Assembly (NCBI GenBank): GCA_016183425.1
Contig: JACPEP010000039.1
Span: 1 to 64,000, forward strand
Direction of reading: 5' to 3'
DNA length: 64,000 bases
Origin: Chloroflexota bacterium
Lineage (GTDB): Bacteria > Chloroflexota > Dehalococcoidia > JACPEP01
Below the pieces are notes generated by a model. It was not told the DNA's origin. It saw only the letters and a list, made by a program, of their open reading frames with translations, and searched no databases. Made by a program: the position numbers and the translations under genes. Below, piece by piece: positions 1-7,963 of the stretch (within the stretch, counting starts at the first letter, position 1; each line of letters begins with the position of its first letter).

Positions 1-1
1 C

Positions 2-1864
2 TATACCACGGTGAAGTACGATGCCAGCGGCACCCAGCAGTGGGTGGCCCGCTACAACGGGCCCGGGAACAGTGCCGACGAAGCTCGGGCCCTGGCGGTG
101 GACATTACGGGGAACGTCTACGTCACCGGGTCCTCCACCGGCTCCGGCACCAACTACGACTACGCCACGGTGAAGTACGATGCCAGCGGCACCCAGCAGT
201 GGGTGGCCCGCTACAACGGGCCGGGGAACAGCACCGACCGTGCCTACGCCCTGGCGGTGGACTCTTCAAGGAACGTCTACGTCACCGGGTCCTCCACCGG
301 CTCCGGCACCTCTGACGACTACGCCACGGTGAAATACGACTCCGGAGGCAACCAACTCTGGGCCACCCGCTACAACGGGCCCGGAAATATTGGCGACCGT
401 GCCAACGCCCTGGCGGTGGACATCACGGGGAGCGTCTACGTTACCGGGTACTCCTACGGTGGCTCCAGCACCGGCAACGACTACGCCACGGTGAAGTACG
501 ATGCCAGCGGCACCCCGCTCTGGGTGGCCCGCTACAATGGGCCGGGGAACAGCAGCGACTATGCCTATGCCCTGGCGGTGGACATCACGGGGAGCGTCTA
601 CGTCACCGGGTACTCCTACGGTGGCTCCAGCACCGACTACGACTACGCCACGGTGAAGTACGACGCCAGCGGCACCCCGCTCTGGGCGGCCCGCTACAAC
701 GGGCCGGGAAACATCGGCGACTCTGCCAACGCCCTGGCGGTGGACATTACGGGGAGCGTCTACGTCACCGGGTACTCCTACGGCTCCGGCACCGACTACG
801 ACTACGCCACCATCAAGTATCAGCAAGGGGCGCCGCCCACCGCCGACTTCCTGGGCAGCCCTACCTCTGGCAAGATACCCCATACGGTGACCTTCACCGA
901 CACCTCCACCGGGGCCTCTATTAGCTCCCGGCTGTGGAGCTACGACGACGGCGTGACCAGCACCCTCCAGAACCCCACCCATACTTACAGCAGCCCGGGC
1001 GTTTACACCGTCAGCCTCACCGTCACCAATGCCTACGGCTCCAATACCAGGACTCGAACCAGCTACATATCGGCTCAGGATATGAACGCCGCCTTCAGCG
1101 GCAGCCCCACCCTGGGCCACACCCCCCTCACCGTCTCCTTCACCGATGCCTCCACGGTGGCCGTGGGCTCCATCGCCTCCTGGTACTGGACATTTGGTCC
1201 GCCAGGGGCGGATACCAGCACCGCCCAGAACCCCACCTTCACCTATAGCGCGGCGGGCATCTACACCGTCAGCCTCACCGTTACCGACACCTTCGGCCTC
1301 TCGGACACCGAGACCAAGGCCAGCTACATTACCGCCATTGGCGCCAACCTGGTCTTGCAGTTGGCCTTCCAGGGGGGCAGCTACGGCACCGACCGCTACG
1401 TGAATCCCATAAAGGTCACCCTGGCCGCTAGCCCGGCCGTCAGCTACGTGGTAACCACCACCAACACCGGCGTCCTGACCCTCACCGGCATCCCGCCCGG
1501 CACCTACACCATCACCGCCGGAGGCCCCCACGCCCTGGCCAACCGCAAGACGGGCGTCGTCGTCACCGCTCCCAGCACCTCGGTGGACATGGGCACCCTC
1601 AAGGAGGGGGACGCCAACATGAATGGCCAGGTGAGCATCCAGGACTTTGGCTACCTGGCGAAGCACTACCTGGCTGTGGGCAACGCTGATGCGTGCCGCT
1701 GGGAGTTCCTGGACTGGGTTGCCGCAGGGGGCACCCCGTGGGTGAAGACGGCGAGCACCTACAACTGCTGGACCGACTTCGACAAGAGCGGGCAAATAAA
1801 CATCTCGGACTTCGGCCTCCTGACCGGCTCCTACCTGCAAACGGGCCCGGTGCACCTGCCCTAG
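2..1864 (+). CDS. Secreted SBBP beta-propeller / PKD / dockerin protein (5' partial)
   Basis: The frame is open to the left edge, so the N-terminus and any signal peptide are missing. From the visible start, residues 1 to about 275 are five SBBP-type repeats (YATVKYDASG...W.ARYNGPGN...ALAVD..GNVYVTG). Two PKD domains follow at about 283-365 and 367-455, each ending in a GVYTVSLTVT-like strand, then an Ig-like stretch. The C-terminal ~80 residues hold two dockerin-type calcium-binding segments (DANMNGQVSIQDFG and DFDKSGQINISDFG). Such proteins are usually exported; dockerins bind cohesins, but no cohesin is in the window. The gene is strongly biased to GC-ending codons. Confidence 0.85.
   Translation, partial: YTTVKYDASGTQQWVARYNGPGNSADEARALAVDITGNVYVTGSSTGSGTNYDYATVKYDASGTQQWVARYNGPGNSTDRAYALAVDSSRNVYVTGSSTGSGTSDDYATVKYDSGGNQLWATRYNGPGNIGDRANALAVDITGSVYVTGYSYGGSSTGNDYATVKYDASGTPLWVARYNGPGNSSDYAYALAVDITGSVYVTGYSYGGSSTDYDYATVKYDASGTPLWAARYNGPGNIGDSANALAVDITGSVYVTGYSYGSGTDYDYATIKYQQGAPPTADFLGSPTSGKIPHTVTFTDTSTGASISSRLWSYDDGVTSTLQNPTHTYSSPGVYTVSLTVTNAYGSNTRTRTSYISAQDMNAAFSGSPTLGHTPLTVSFTDASTVAVGSIASWYWTFGPPGADTSTAQNPTFTYSAAGIYTVSLTVTDTFGLSDTETKASYITAIGANLVLQLAFQGGSYGTDRYVNPIKVTLAASPAVSYVVTTTNTGVLTLTGIPPGTYTITAGGPHALANRKTGVVVTAPSTSVDMGTLKEGDANMNGQVSIQDFGYLAKHYLAVGNADACRWEFLDWVAAGGTPWVKTASTYNCWTDFDKSGQINISDFGLLTGSYLQTGPVHLP
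11..811 (+). repeat. In-frame tandem DNA repeats of the beta-propeller gene
   Basis: Five head-to-tail units begin with GTGAA(G/A)TACGA at 11, 170, 329, 491 and 653, with a diverged sixth start near 812. The periods are 159, 159, 162, 162 and 159 bases, always a multiple of three, so copy-number changes keep the frame. Identity between units is high at the DNA level, including silent positions, which suggests recent duplication or gene conversion. Confidence 0.9.
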
Positions 1865-1892
1865 TAGGGGCGGGTTTCAAACCCGCCCCTAC
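1864..1892. repeat. Perfect 14+1+14 palindrome, dispersed-repeat type
   Basis: The arm GTAGGGGCGGGTTT and its exact reverse complement flank a single C. It begins on the last base of the propeller gene. There is no T-run on either side. The following bases (to about 1975) include a CCCTGAGCCAGTCGAAAGGA segment of the sort seen as short intergenic repeats in many genomes. It could act as a transcript-end hairpin, but I read it primarily as a mobile palindromic repeat. Confidence 0.6.
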
Positions 1893-1995
1893 CCCGATGC
1901 ATGTCGGCGGCGTCGTCTCTGACCTTTCGATCACCCTTCCATTTGGCAGGGGGATCGGGGGTCTGCCCTGAGCCAGTCGAAAGGATGTGCCCCCG

Positions 1996-2020
1996 AATAA
2001 ATCTAACCCCCGACGGGGTT
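1996..2020 (-). terminator. Candidate terminator of the inositol-lipid operon
   Basis: On the minus strand AACCCC pairs with GGGGTT around a 4-base loop (2005-2020) and is followed by the T-rich AGATTTATT. It lies about 100 bases beyond the stop of the last gene of the operon. The T-tract is weak, so the call is tentative. Confidence 0.4.
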
Positions 2021-2121
2021 CCTTGAGCCCCCGGGGGGGTGATATTAAACAGCCTCAGGTAAGTAGGATTGCCACCGATGTCGACTTCGACAACACCAGA
2101 TGGGCGGTGGAGCGTTCTGCT

Positions 2122-2715
2122 TTAAGATAGGCGGTTATCGGAGCGGCGTGTCTTCTGCCAGACGTAAAGGGCCCTCTGGACTACTGTTATTGGAGTAAGG
2201 AGGGCCAGAATAGCCAGGGCGATGAGCGCCTGATTGATAATGAGGCCGACGGCGAGGACGAGGATGCGCACCGTTCGACTGAAGAGTCCCACCTCCCCCG
2301 GTATCCCCAATCCCTCAGCGCGTGCCCGAACGTAGCTGACGAGGAAGGAGCTTACCAGAGCCGCATAGACCAGTACAGTGCCCAATAGGTGCTGCTGGTT
2401 GTGGTACCAGATAAGCAGGCCGAAGAAGAACACAGCCTCAGAGAATCGGTCCAGGGTGGAGTCCAGGAGAGCGCCAAAGGCGGTGCTACGCTGGGTTACC
2501 CTGGCCAAGGCTCCATCCAAGAGGTCGAATACGCCAGCGGCCAGGATGAGGAGGCCCCCCCAAGCCATGAGCCCGGACGCTATGGCGGCGGCGGCGGCTC
2601 CATTTACGAGGACACCAATAACGGTGAGGGCGTTGGGGCTGATGCCCGTTCGAGCGATGGCCCGCGCCGTAGGCTCGGTGAGGCGGGGAAACTCTGCCTT
2701 AACCCTGGCTAGCAT
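2122..2715 (-). CDS. CDP-alcohol phosphatidyltransferase, phosphatidylinositol-phosphate synthase-like
   Basis: The 197-residue membrane protein carries the complete CDP-alcohol phosphotransferase signature: D64-x2-D67-G68-x2-A71-R72-x8-G81-x3-D85-x3-D89. These Asp residues bind metal and the CDP-lipid head. The family transfers a phosphatidyl group from CDP-diacylglycerol to an alcohol. Because it is the last gene of an operon with inositol-phosphate synthase and a PimA-like mannosyltransferase, inositol 1-phosphate is the most likely acceptor, as for mycobacterial PgsA1. That acceptor assignment is inference; a PgsA-type glycerol phosphate acceptor is the alternative. Several hydrophobic segments follow the motif. 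Confidence 0.8.
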   Translation of the reverse strand: MLARVKAEFPRLTEPTARAIARTGISPNALTVIGVLVNGAAAAAIASGLMAWGGLLILAAGVFDLLDGALARVTQRSTAFGALLDSTLDRFSEAVFFFGLLIWYHNQQHLLGTVLVYAALVSSFLVSYVRARAEGLGIPGEVGLFSRTVRILVLAVGLIINQALIALAILALLTPITVVQRALYVWQKTRRSDNRLS

Positions 2716-2762
2716 ATGCTCCCCTGGCCACTCAGCTCTATATACAGCTTCAGAGGGCTCCT

Positions 2763-3905
2763 TTACGCTCCCGGTGAATAGGCGGAGAGGCGCTCTTCCA
2801 AGAGCCGCTGATAGTAGTCCAGAATCCGGGACGAAATCGGCTTCCAGCTATAACATGCGGCCTTTGTCTGACCCCGAAGGCCCATGCTGTGGCGCAATGT
2901 CTCATCTTCTAACAGTCTGCCCAGAGAGGCGGCCAGTGCTTCGTCGTCCTTTGGCTCCACTAGCAACCCTTCTCTACCATGGGTGATCAGGTCGGGGTAT
3001 CCCCCTATTCGGGAGGCCACGATGGGCTTGGCGGCGGCCATGGCCTCCAGAAGGACGATGCCGAAGCTCTCCTGGCCGGTGGCCGGAGAACAAAAGATGT
3101 GGGCCGTCTGGTAATAGCGAGGAAGTTGTTCAAAAGGGACAAAGCCGACGAATATGACATCGGGCACTTTTTCCTTCTCTACCCACCGTTGGAGGCCTGC
3201 CAGAAGGCCGCCATCGGGCCCCACTACCACCAAACGTATCCCGGAGAATTGTTTCTTCAAGCGGGCGAAGGCACAAAGAAGGTACTTTAGCCCTTTACGC
3301 TTCTCCAACCGACCGACAAATAGGATGTTCAACTTGCCGTCGCAATATTCCTCCAGGGGTGGCTGGGGGATGGCGAAACGTTCCGCATCGATACCGTTGG
3401 GGATGACGTTGTAGTATCCTGGAAAATAGCGGCTAACAAATTCCATGGCGGCGCTGGAAACAGCGATCTTTCCATCCAATTTTCGGAACCAACGTTTAAG
3501 GATGCGGCGGGCGTAGAAATAGGCGCGACTCTTGTCATGGTAGGCATGGAATGTGCCCACATTCACGGCGGTGGAGAAACGAAGCACTGTGATGGGCAGC
3601 GAAGGGACCAAAGGCTCGTGAAGATGGACGATATCGAACTGCTCTTGACTGAGGATCTCTTTTACTCGCTTTGCCAGGCGGAGGGAAAGGGTTATACGAG
3701 CTATGGAGCCACTGGCGGGGATGGGGGTGGGCTTTCCCACTGTTATGACATCGGGGTTAGCCATCATCTCGTAGGGTTTTGATGAGGGGGCCAGCACCCT
3801 CACCTGGTGGCCCATTTGGGTGAAGTTGCTCTGCAAGTGGGATATGTGGCTCGTCACGCCGCCTGGATAAGAGAAATCATAGGGTGATACGATGGCAATC
3901 TTCAT
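2763..3905 (-). CDS. GT4 glycosyltransferase, PimA-like phosphatidylinositol mannosyltransferase
   Basis: The 380-residue GT-B enzyme begins MKIAIVSPYDFSYPGGVTSH and keeps PimA landmarks: the PGGV-SH glycine loop, LHEPLVPSL, the IPNGID turn, and the donor-site E-x7-E (ESFGIVLLEAM). In actinobacteria PimA adds the first mannose from GDP-mannose to phosphatidylinositol on the inner membrane face. The start overlaps the PHP gene stop by 4 bases. The PIP-synthase gene follows 47 bases downstream. The sugar donor cannot be read from the sequence; other GT4 lipid glycosyltransferases look similar. Confidence 0.8.
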   Translation of the reverse strand: MKIAIVSPYDFSYPGGVTSHISHLQSNFTQMGHQVRVLAPSSKPYEMMANPDVITVGKPTPIPASGSIARITLSLRLAKRVKEILSQEQFDIVHLHEPLVPSLPITVLRFSTAVNVGTFHAYHDKSRAYFYARRILKRWFRKLDGKIAVSSAAMEFVSRYFPGYYNVIPNGIDAERFAIPQPPLEEYCDGKLNILFVGRLEKRKGLKYLLCAFARLKKQFSGIRLVVVGPDGGLLAGLQRWVEKEKVPDVIFVGFVPFEQLPRYYQTAHIFCSPATGQESFGIVLLEAMAAAKPIVASRIGGYPDLITHGREGLLVEPKDDEALAASLGRLLEDETLRHSMGLRGQTKAACYSWKPISSRILDYYQRLLEERLSAYSPGA

Positions 3906-4663
3906 GGCCGGGCACCTTTGAACAGGCGGCGCAGGGGACGGCTTAGGGAACGGGCCGGCAGCACCAAGAGGCTCCTGATCTGCTGACGAGCGATGTTGCC
4001 GTAGCCGATGGTGCTTCCCGGCACCGGCTTGCCGCCACCGGCGCGGGTGGTTCGTTCTTCCAAACAGTGGCGCAACTCCTGGGCGCTGTGTCCCTGAAAG
4101 AGCGTGTAGGCGCTGCCTGTTTCTTCTAGAAAGTGGGCGTCACTGCCTCCCGTCTCAGCCAAATGATAGCGCTTATCGTTTAATTCTTTGGCCTTATGGT
4201 AGGATACTCTACCGGCCACGGAGGGGTTTATCACCTCCATGCCGTCTAGACAGCCTCCTTGCCGTGTCAGATTGTCCAGGGCCTGTTGCCCCACGCTCCG
4301 GGTCAACCAGCTCATGGGATGGGGGACGACACATAGTCCTCCCTGTTCGTGAATTGCTTGAATGGTTTCCCCCAGAGGCTGAAAACTCATGACCGGTTTC
4401 TCGATATAGAGGGCCAGTAGGTGCCCTCCTAGTGTGCTTACCTCCATGCCTATCACTACCTGGAAGGAGTAGCCTTCTTGCTCCGCCAGGTCTCGGGCCC
4501 GACAGCTACCCTCGATGTCGTCGTGGTCGGTGATGGAGATGATGTCCAACTCCGTCCGTCGGGCCACGTAATCCAGAAGCTCGCCAATATTGGCAGTGCC
4601 GTCTCCCAGGGAACTGTGAATGTGGAAGTCGGCCATACCCCAGGAACCGGTGCCTCGTGGCAT
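3902..4663 (-). CDS. PHP-domain metal-dependent phosphoesterase
   Basis: The PHP signature is clear: DFHIHSSLGDG near the N-terminus, ISITDHDDIEG, then VVPHPMS and GGSDAHF with further metal ligands. A longer reading from 4756 would run far into the preceding acyltransferase gene. The ATG at 4663 lies just after that gene's stop, with AGAAGGA 10 bases upstream, so I chose it; the ATG at 4636 (directly before ADFHIHS) is also possible. Its place between lipid acyltransferases and PimA/PIP synthase suggests a phosphate-removing step in the same pathway, for example dephosphorylation of phosphatidylinositol phosphate. That role is inferred only from position. Confidence 0.75.
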   Translation of the reverse strand: MPRGTGSWGMADFHIHSSLGDGTANIGELLDYVARRTELDIISITDHDDIEGSCRARDLAEQEGYSFQVVIGMEVSTLGGHLLALYIEKPVMSFQPLGETIQAIHEQGGLCVVPHPMSWLTRSVGQQALDNLTRQGGCLDGMEVINPSVAGRVSYHKAKELNDKRYHLAETGGSDAHFLEETGSAYTLFQGHSAQELRHCLEERTTRAGGGKPVPGSTIGYGNIARQQIRSLLVLPARSLSRPLRRLFKGARP

Positions 4664-4670
4664 ACCTTGA

Positions 4671-5567
4671 CTATCCTTCTCGGGCACCGTCGCCCCATAA
4701 GGGATCAAAAACCACCCACTGATGGGGGTAGCGGCGAATATAGCTTTCCATGGCACATTTTACCTGGGCGACGCAGTGTTCCATTGCCTCTTGACGATTG
4801 GTGGCGGAGTTGGTTGAGATAGGCGGCTCTATGTAGACCACCCAACGGTCGTCGGCATGGCGTACACTGAAGATGGGGAGGAGGACAGCGCCCGTCCTCA
4901 GGGCCAAATCCGCGGCTCCCGTTGGTAGAGTGCTGACGCGACCGAAGAAGGGTGTCCTCAGCCCATTTTTCCCTATGTCCCGATCGCAGGCTATCACTGC
5001 AATGCCGCCGCGGCGCAGACGATGAATAACTGACTTCAAGCTCCCTATCCCCACCGGTCGTATATCCAGGCCCTGGCTCTCTCGTAGGCGCTTCACCAAT
5101 CGGAAGAGGGGCGCCGGCTGAAGGGGCTCTATGAGCACGGTGACGCCCGGATAGTGTTGGGACATAACCTGGGCCACCATGTCGAAGTTACCGAAGTGAG
5201 CGGTGGCGAGCACGACCCCTCGTCCCTCATCTAATGCTCTCTGAAAGTGATGCAAGCCCGATATAGTTAGTTTCTCCTCCAGGTGGGCTGGATCCCGGAA
5301 GGGTACTTTCAGCAGGTCCACATAGTTTTTACAGGCGGTGCTGAAGACCCCTTTTACGGCTACCTGTATATCCTGGGGCGACCTATAGGGCCCCATTACC
5401 TGCCTCAGATTGCTGGCCACGGCGTTGCGGGTCTTCACAGCCAGGATGTAAATCGTCTCTGCTATCACTGACGCAACAAAATAAGAGATAGGAATCGGCA
5501 GCCAGCCCAGTGCCACACTGGCGATTCGAAAAAGGTAGTATTGGAGCCATGTGCCTCGAATCTCCAT
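4671..5567 (-). CDS. LpxL/PatA-type lysophospholipid acyltransferase 1
   Basis: Member of the lauroyl/PatA acyltransferase family, about 298 residues from ATG 5567 (MEIRGTWLQYY). The catalytic H-x4-D motif is present as HFGNFD, with downstream LIEP and the VIACDRDIG block. A longer reading from 5639 would overlap the previous gene; 5567 clears its stop at 5605, although its Shine-Dalgarno is weak. In mycobacteria the related PatA acylates the mannose of PIM1. Here two paralogues sit in tandem between ino1 and pimA-like genes, which suggests two acylation steps on the same glycolipid. Confidence 0.8.
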   Translation of the reverse strand: MEIRGTWLQYYLFRIASVALGWLPIPISYFVASVIAETIYILAVKTRNAVASNLRQVMGPYRSPQDIQVAVKGVFSTACKNYVDLLKVPFRDPAHLEEKLTISGLHHFQRALDEGRGVVLATAHFGNFDMVAQVMSQHYPGVTVLIEPLQPAPLFRLVKRLRESQGLDIRPVGIGSLKSVIHRLRRGGIAVIACDRDIGKNGLRTPFFGRVSTLPTGAADLALRTGAVLLPIFSVRHADDRWVVYIEPPISTNSATNRQEAMEHCVAQVKCAMESYIRRYPHQWVVFDPLWGDGAREG

Positions 5568-5604
5568 AAATGGTTTTTCGTGCCCTCTCGATGGGAGTCC
5601 TCTA

Positions 5605-6471
5605 TTAGTCGGTGCCCAACCACATGGGTCTAAAGACATACCATTGATCGGGGTATCGACGCACCCATCTCTCCAGGGAGTTCATGATCTCTTGAGTAAG
5701 GGCTTGGACGTCCATCTTAATATCTCCGCTGGGTGTGAAAGACAGGCTGGGGTCTACAAAGCCGAGAAACCGGTTGTCTGGCAGCCGCACCAGGCCTCCG
5801 GTAACCACAGGAGCGCCGGTACGAAGAGACAGCATGGCCGCCCCCGAAGGAACCTGCATCCTGGCGTTGCAGAATCTCACTACAACCCCATCGCCAGGGC
5901 TGGGGCGGTCGATAAGTAAGGCTACGATCTCGTTGCGACGCAGGGCAGCCAAAAGACGCCGGGGGGCCCGCTCCAGGGGGATGACCTGCATCCCTTTCTG
6001 GGCCCGTGCCTGCTGCACTACCTGGTTTAAGGCGGCCGGGGAGAAGCTCTCCGCAATGACGTTAATGGGGTAGCGCCGCAACGAAATGGCGGCTGCCGCC
6101 AGGTCCCAGTTGCCTAGATGAAGCCCCACAAAAACAGCCCCCTTGCCAGACGCTAGGGCGCGGTCAAAATTTTCCCAGCCGTCAAAAACAATCCGCCGCT
6201 GAATCTCTGATTCGTCAATGACAGGAAAGCGGATAAAGTCTACCAAATACTTGCAGTAGTTACGCAAAGAACGGCGGGCCAAACTATCGATGTCCGCTGG
6301 CGAGTGTCCGTTGTCCAATATGTAGCCAATGCTACGACGGGCATATGCCCGCCCTCTGGGCCACGCCCAGTAGGTAATATCGGCAACCAAGGTAGCACAG
6401 GCATAACCTACCCTTAAAGGCAACCGCCGCCATAGGATAGAACAGAAACGCCACAGGAAATAGCGGATCAC
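5605..6471 (-). CDS. LpxL/PatA-type lysophospholipid acyltransferase 2
   Basis: The 288-residue paralogue of the neighbouring acyltransferase has the H-x4-D motif as HLGNWD and a hydrophobic N-terminal segment ([11 protein letters not shown]) that would dock it on the membrane. The ATG overlaps the ino1 stop by 4 bases, so translation is probably coupled. The C-terminal QWYVFRPMW is the conserved tail also seen in its partner (QWVVFDPLW). Substrate is not evident; by context an inositol glycolipid or its lyso form. Confidence 0.8.
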   Translation of the reverse strand: MIRYFLWRFCSILWRRLPLRVGYACATLVADITYWAWPRGRAYARRSIGYILDNGHSPADIDSLARRSLRNYCKYLVDFIRFPVIDESEIQRRIVFDGWENFDRALASGKGAVFVGLHLGNWDLAAAAISLRRYPINVIAESFSPAALNQVVQQARAQKGMQVIPLERAPRRLLAALRRNEIVALLIDRPSPGDGVVVRFCNARMQVPSGAAMLSLRTGAPVVTGGLVRLPDNRFLGFVDPSLSFTPSGDIKMDVQALTQEIMNSLERWVRRYPDQWYVFRPMWLGTD

Positions 6472-7544
6472 TCCTCCCCTCCGGCGATGAAGTCCTCCAC
6501 CATCTGACGCGCCTTATCGTCGGTAAACTGGTGGGGAGGCGATTTCATAAAGTAAGCGGAAGGCCCCTCCAGGGCCCCTTTCAGGCCTCGGTCCAAGGCC
6601 AGCTTGCAGCAGCGGATAGCATCTATGACCACCCCGGCGGAGTTAGGGCTATCCCATACCTCCATCTTTACCTCTACGTTGAGGGGGACGTCGCCAAAGG
6701 TACGCCCTTCCATGCGAATGTAACACCACTTGCGGTCTTTGAGCCAGGCTACATAGTCACTGGGCCCTACGTGTACATCATCGCTATCCAGATGGTAATC
6801 CAGTTGGGAGGTGACCGCCTGCGTTTTGGATATTTTCTTGGACTCCAGGCGTTCTCTCTCCAGCATATTGTAAAAATCGGTGTTACCTCCGAAGTTTAGC
6901 TGGTAGGTGCGCTCCAGCCTGACCCCTCTATCTCGGAAGAGCCGGGTGAGGACGCGGTGAACGATGGTGGCTCCCACCTGGGACTTTATGTCGTCGCCGA
7001 TGATGGGCAAATCTCGAGCGGCGAAACGCCCCTGCCAGTAGCTCTCTCTGGCGATAAAGACTGGAATACAGTTCACAAAGCCGCATCCGGCAGTGATAAC
7101 CTGTTCCACGTACCATTTGGTGGCTTCCTCCGCTCCCACGGGAAGAAAGTTCACCACCACGTTGGTATCTGTCTCTTTCAGTATTTTAACAATGTCGGCG
7201 GTGGCGCCCGGAGCTTTGGTAATTACTTGAGACAGGTACTTACCCAGGCCATCGTGGGTCATGCCCCGGGACACTACAACCCCGGTATGGGGCACGTCAC
7301 AGAAGTTTACCGTGTTGTTGGGGCCGCTTTTGATGGCTTCGGCCAGGTCCAGTCCCACTTTTTTGATGTCGATATCAAAAGCAGCCACGAACTGGATATC
7401 GCTTACGTGGTAACCTCCCAAATTAATGTGCATCAGTCCAGGAACGAAATCATCTTCATTGGCGTTGCGGTAATAATGTACTCCTTGCACCAAAGCGGAG
7501 GCACAGTTCCCCACCCCGATAATGGCCACGTTGATCTTGCTCAA
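6468..7544 (-). CDS. ino1: myo-inositol-1-phosphate synthase
   Basis: The 358-residue protein starts with an NAD-binding loop ([18 protein letters not shown]) and matches the compact prokaryotic/actinobacterial inositol-phosphate synthase family in length and motifs, including the C-terminal [11 protein letters not shown]. It converts glucose 6-phosphate to inositol 1-phosphate using enzyme-bound NAD. The start is TTG at 7544 (SKINVAII) preceded by AAGGAACGGG. It is the first gene of a six-gene minus-strand operon whose later members use inositol phosphate for lipid synthesis. Confidence 0.9.
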   Translation of the reverse strand: MSKINVAIIGVGNCASALVQGVHYYRNANEDDFVPGLMHINLGGYHVSDIQFVAAFDIDIKKVGLDLAEAIKSGPNNTVNFCDVPHTGVVVSRGMTHDGLGKYLSQVITKAPGATADIVKILKETDTNVVVNFLPVGAEEATKWYVEQVITAGCGFVNCIPVFIARESYWQGRFAARDLPIIGDDIKSQVGATIVHRVLTRLFRDRGVRLERTYQLNFGGNTDFYNMLERERLESKKISKTQAVTSQLDYHLDSDDVHVGPSDYVAWLKDRKWCYIRMEGRTFGDVPLNVEVKMEVWDSPNSAGVVIDAIRCCKLALDRGLKGALEGPSAYFMKSPPHQFTDDKARQMVEDFIAGGEE

Positions 7545-7694
7545 TTTTGGCCCGTTCCTTTCCTAATTCCCCTTGCCTTATCCCATTGCCTGGGGAAAGA
7601 CATCTGGGCAATTGTAGCAACTTCTTACCGATTTCACAAGGTATTTTTACAAGATGGTTTTGCCATAGGCTATTTACCGAGGAAAACCCTTTCA

Positions 7695-7723
7695 ATTATA
7701 ATGAGTTTATAATTTGGTTCACA
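7695..7723 (-). promoter_or_regulatory. Candidate ino1-operon promoter
   Basis: On the minus strand a TATAAT lies at 7700-7695 in an AT-rich island within an otherwise GC-rich region. The -35 is poor (TGTGAA at 17 bases). The leader would be about 145 bases long. Overlapping AT-rich sequence could also serve the plus-strand gene remnant at 7760. Confidence 0.35.
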
Positions 7724-7759
7724 GCATGACTTGGTGGCCTTCCGTTGAGAGAAGGGGCT

Positions 7760-7924
7760 ATGTTTGAGGGAAGGGTTTTACAAAGAAAGCACTTGATTTG
7801 GCTGGGGCTGGTCACCGGCCTCTTCTTCTTGGCGTATCTTTTCTATCAGATAGACCTTCGCGCTCTGGCCGGTATTTTCAGTGGGGCCAACTTTTTATCC
7901 AGCCTCCCTATCCTCTGTCACTGA
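7760..7924 (+). pseudogene. Orphan N-terminal fragment of the flippase-like gene that follows
   Basis: A 54-codon frame starts at ATG 7760 and ends at TGA 7922-7924. Its product (MFEGRVLQRKHLIWLGLVTG...) aligns with the start of the full-length protein at 7964 (MFPRGERVLLRKRRFWLGL...), including the pattern DLRALAGIFSGANFL versus DFRAMGDAFWGANYL. It stops just where the intact copy continues into its second membrane segment. The frame is the same as that of the intact gene. This is best read as a partial tandem duplication that has decayed. Confidence 0.7.
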
Positions 7925-7963
7925 AGCGTTATCGGCCATTATGTTTTGGCGCGTCACTTGGGG

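Noticed and set aside
11-811. CRISPR array
   Set aside because: The repeats are 159-162 bases, in frame and contiguous coding sequence; there are no short repeats with unique spacers and no cas genes anywhere in the window.
266-1855. Long minus-strand reading frame opposite the propeller/dockerin gene (529 codons)
   Set aside because: Low-complexity Gly/Val/Ala sequence created by the GC-rich repeats on the other strand; the plus strand has recognisable domains.
1864-1892. Palindrome as a Rho-independent terminator
   Set aside because: No T-run on either side, perfect symmetry with a 1-base centre; it resembles a dispersed repeat more than a terminator.
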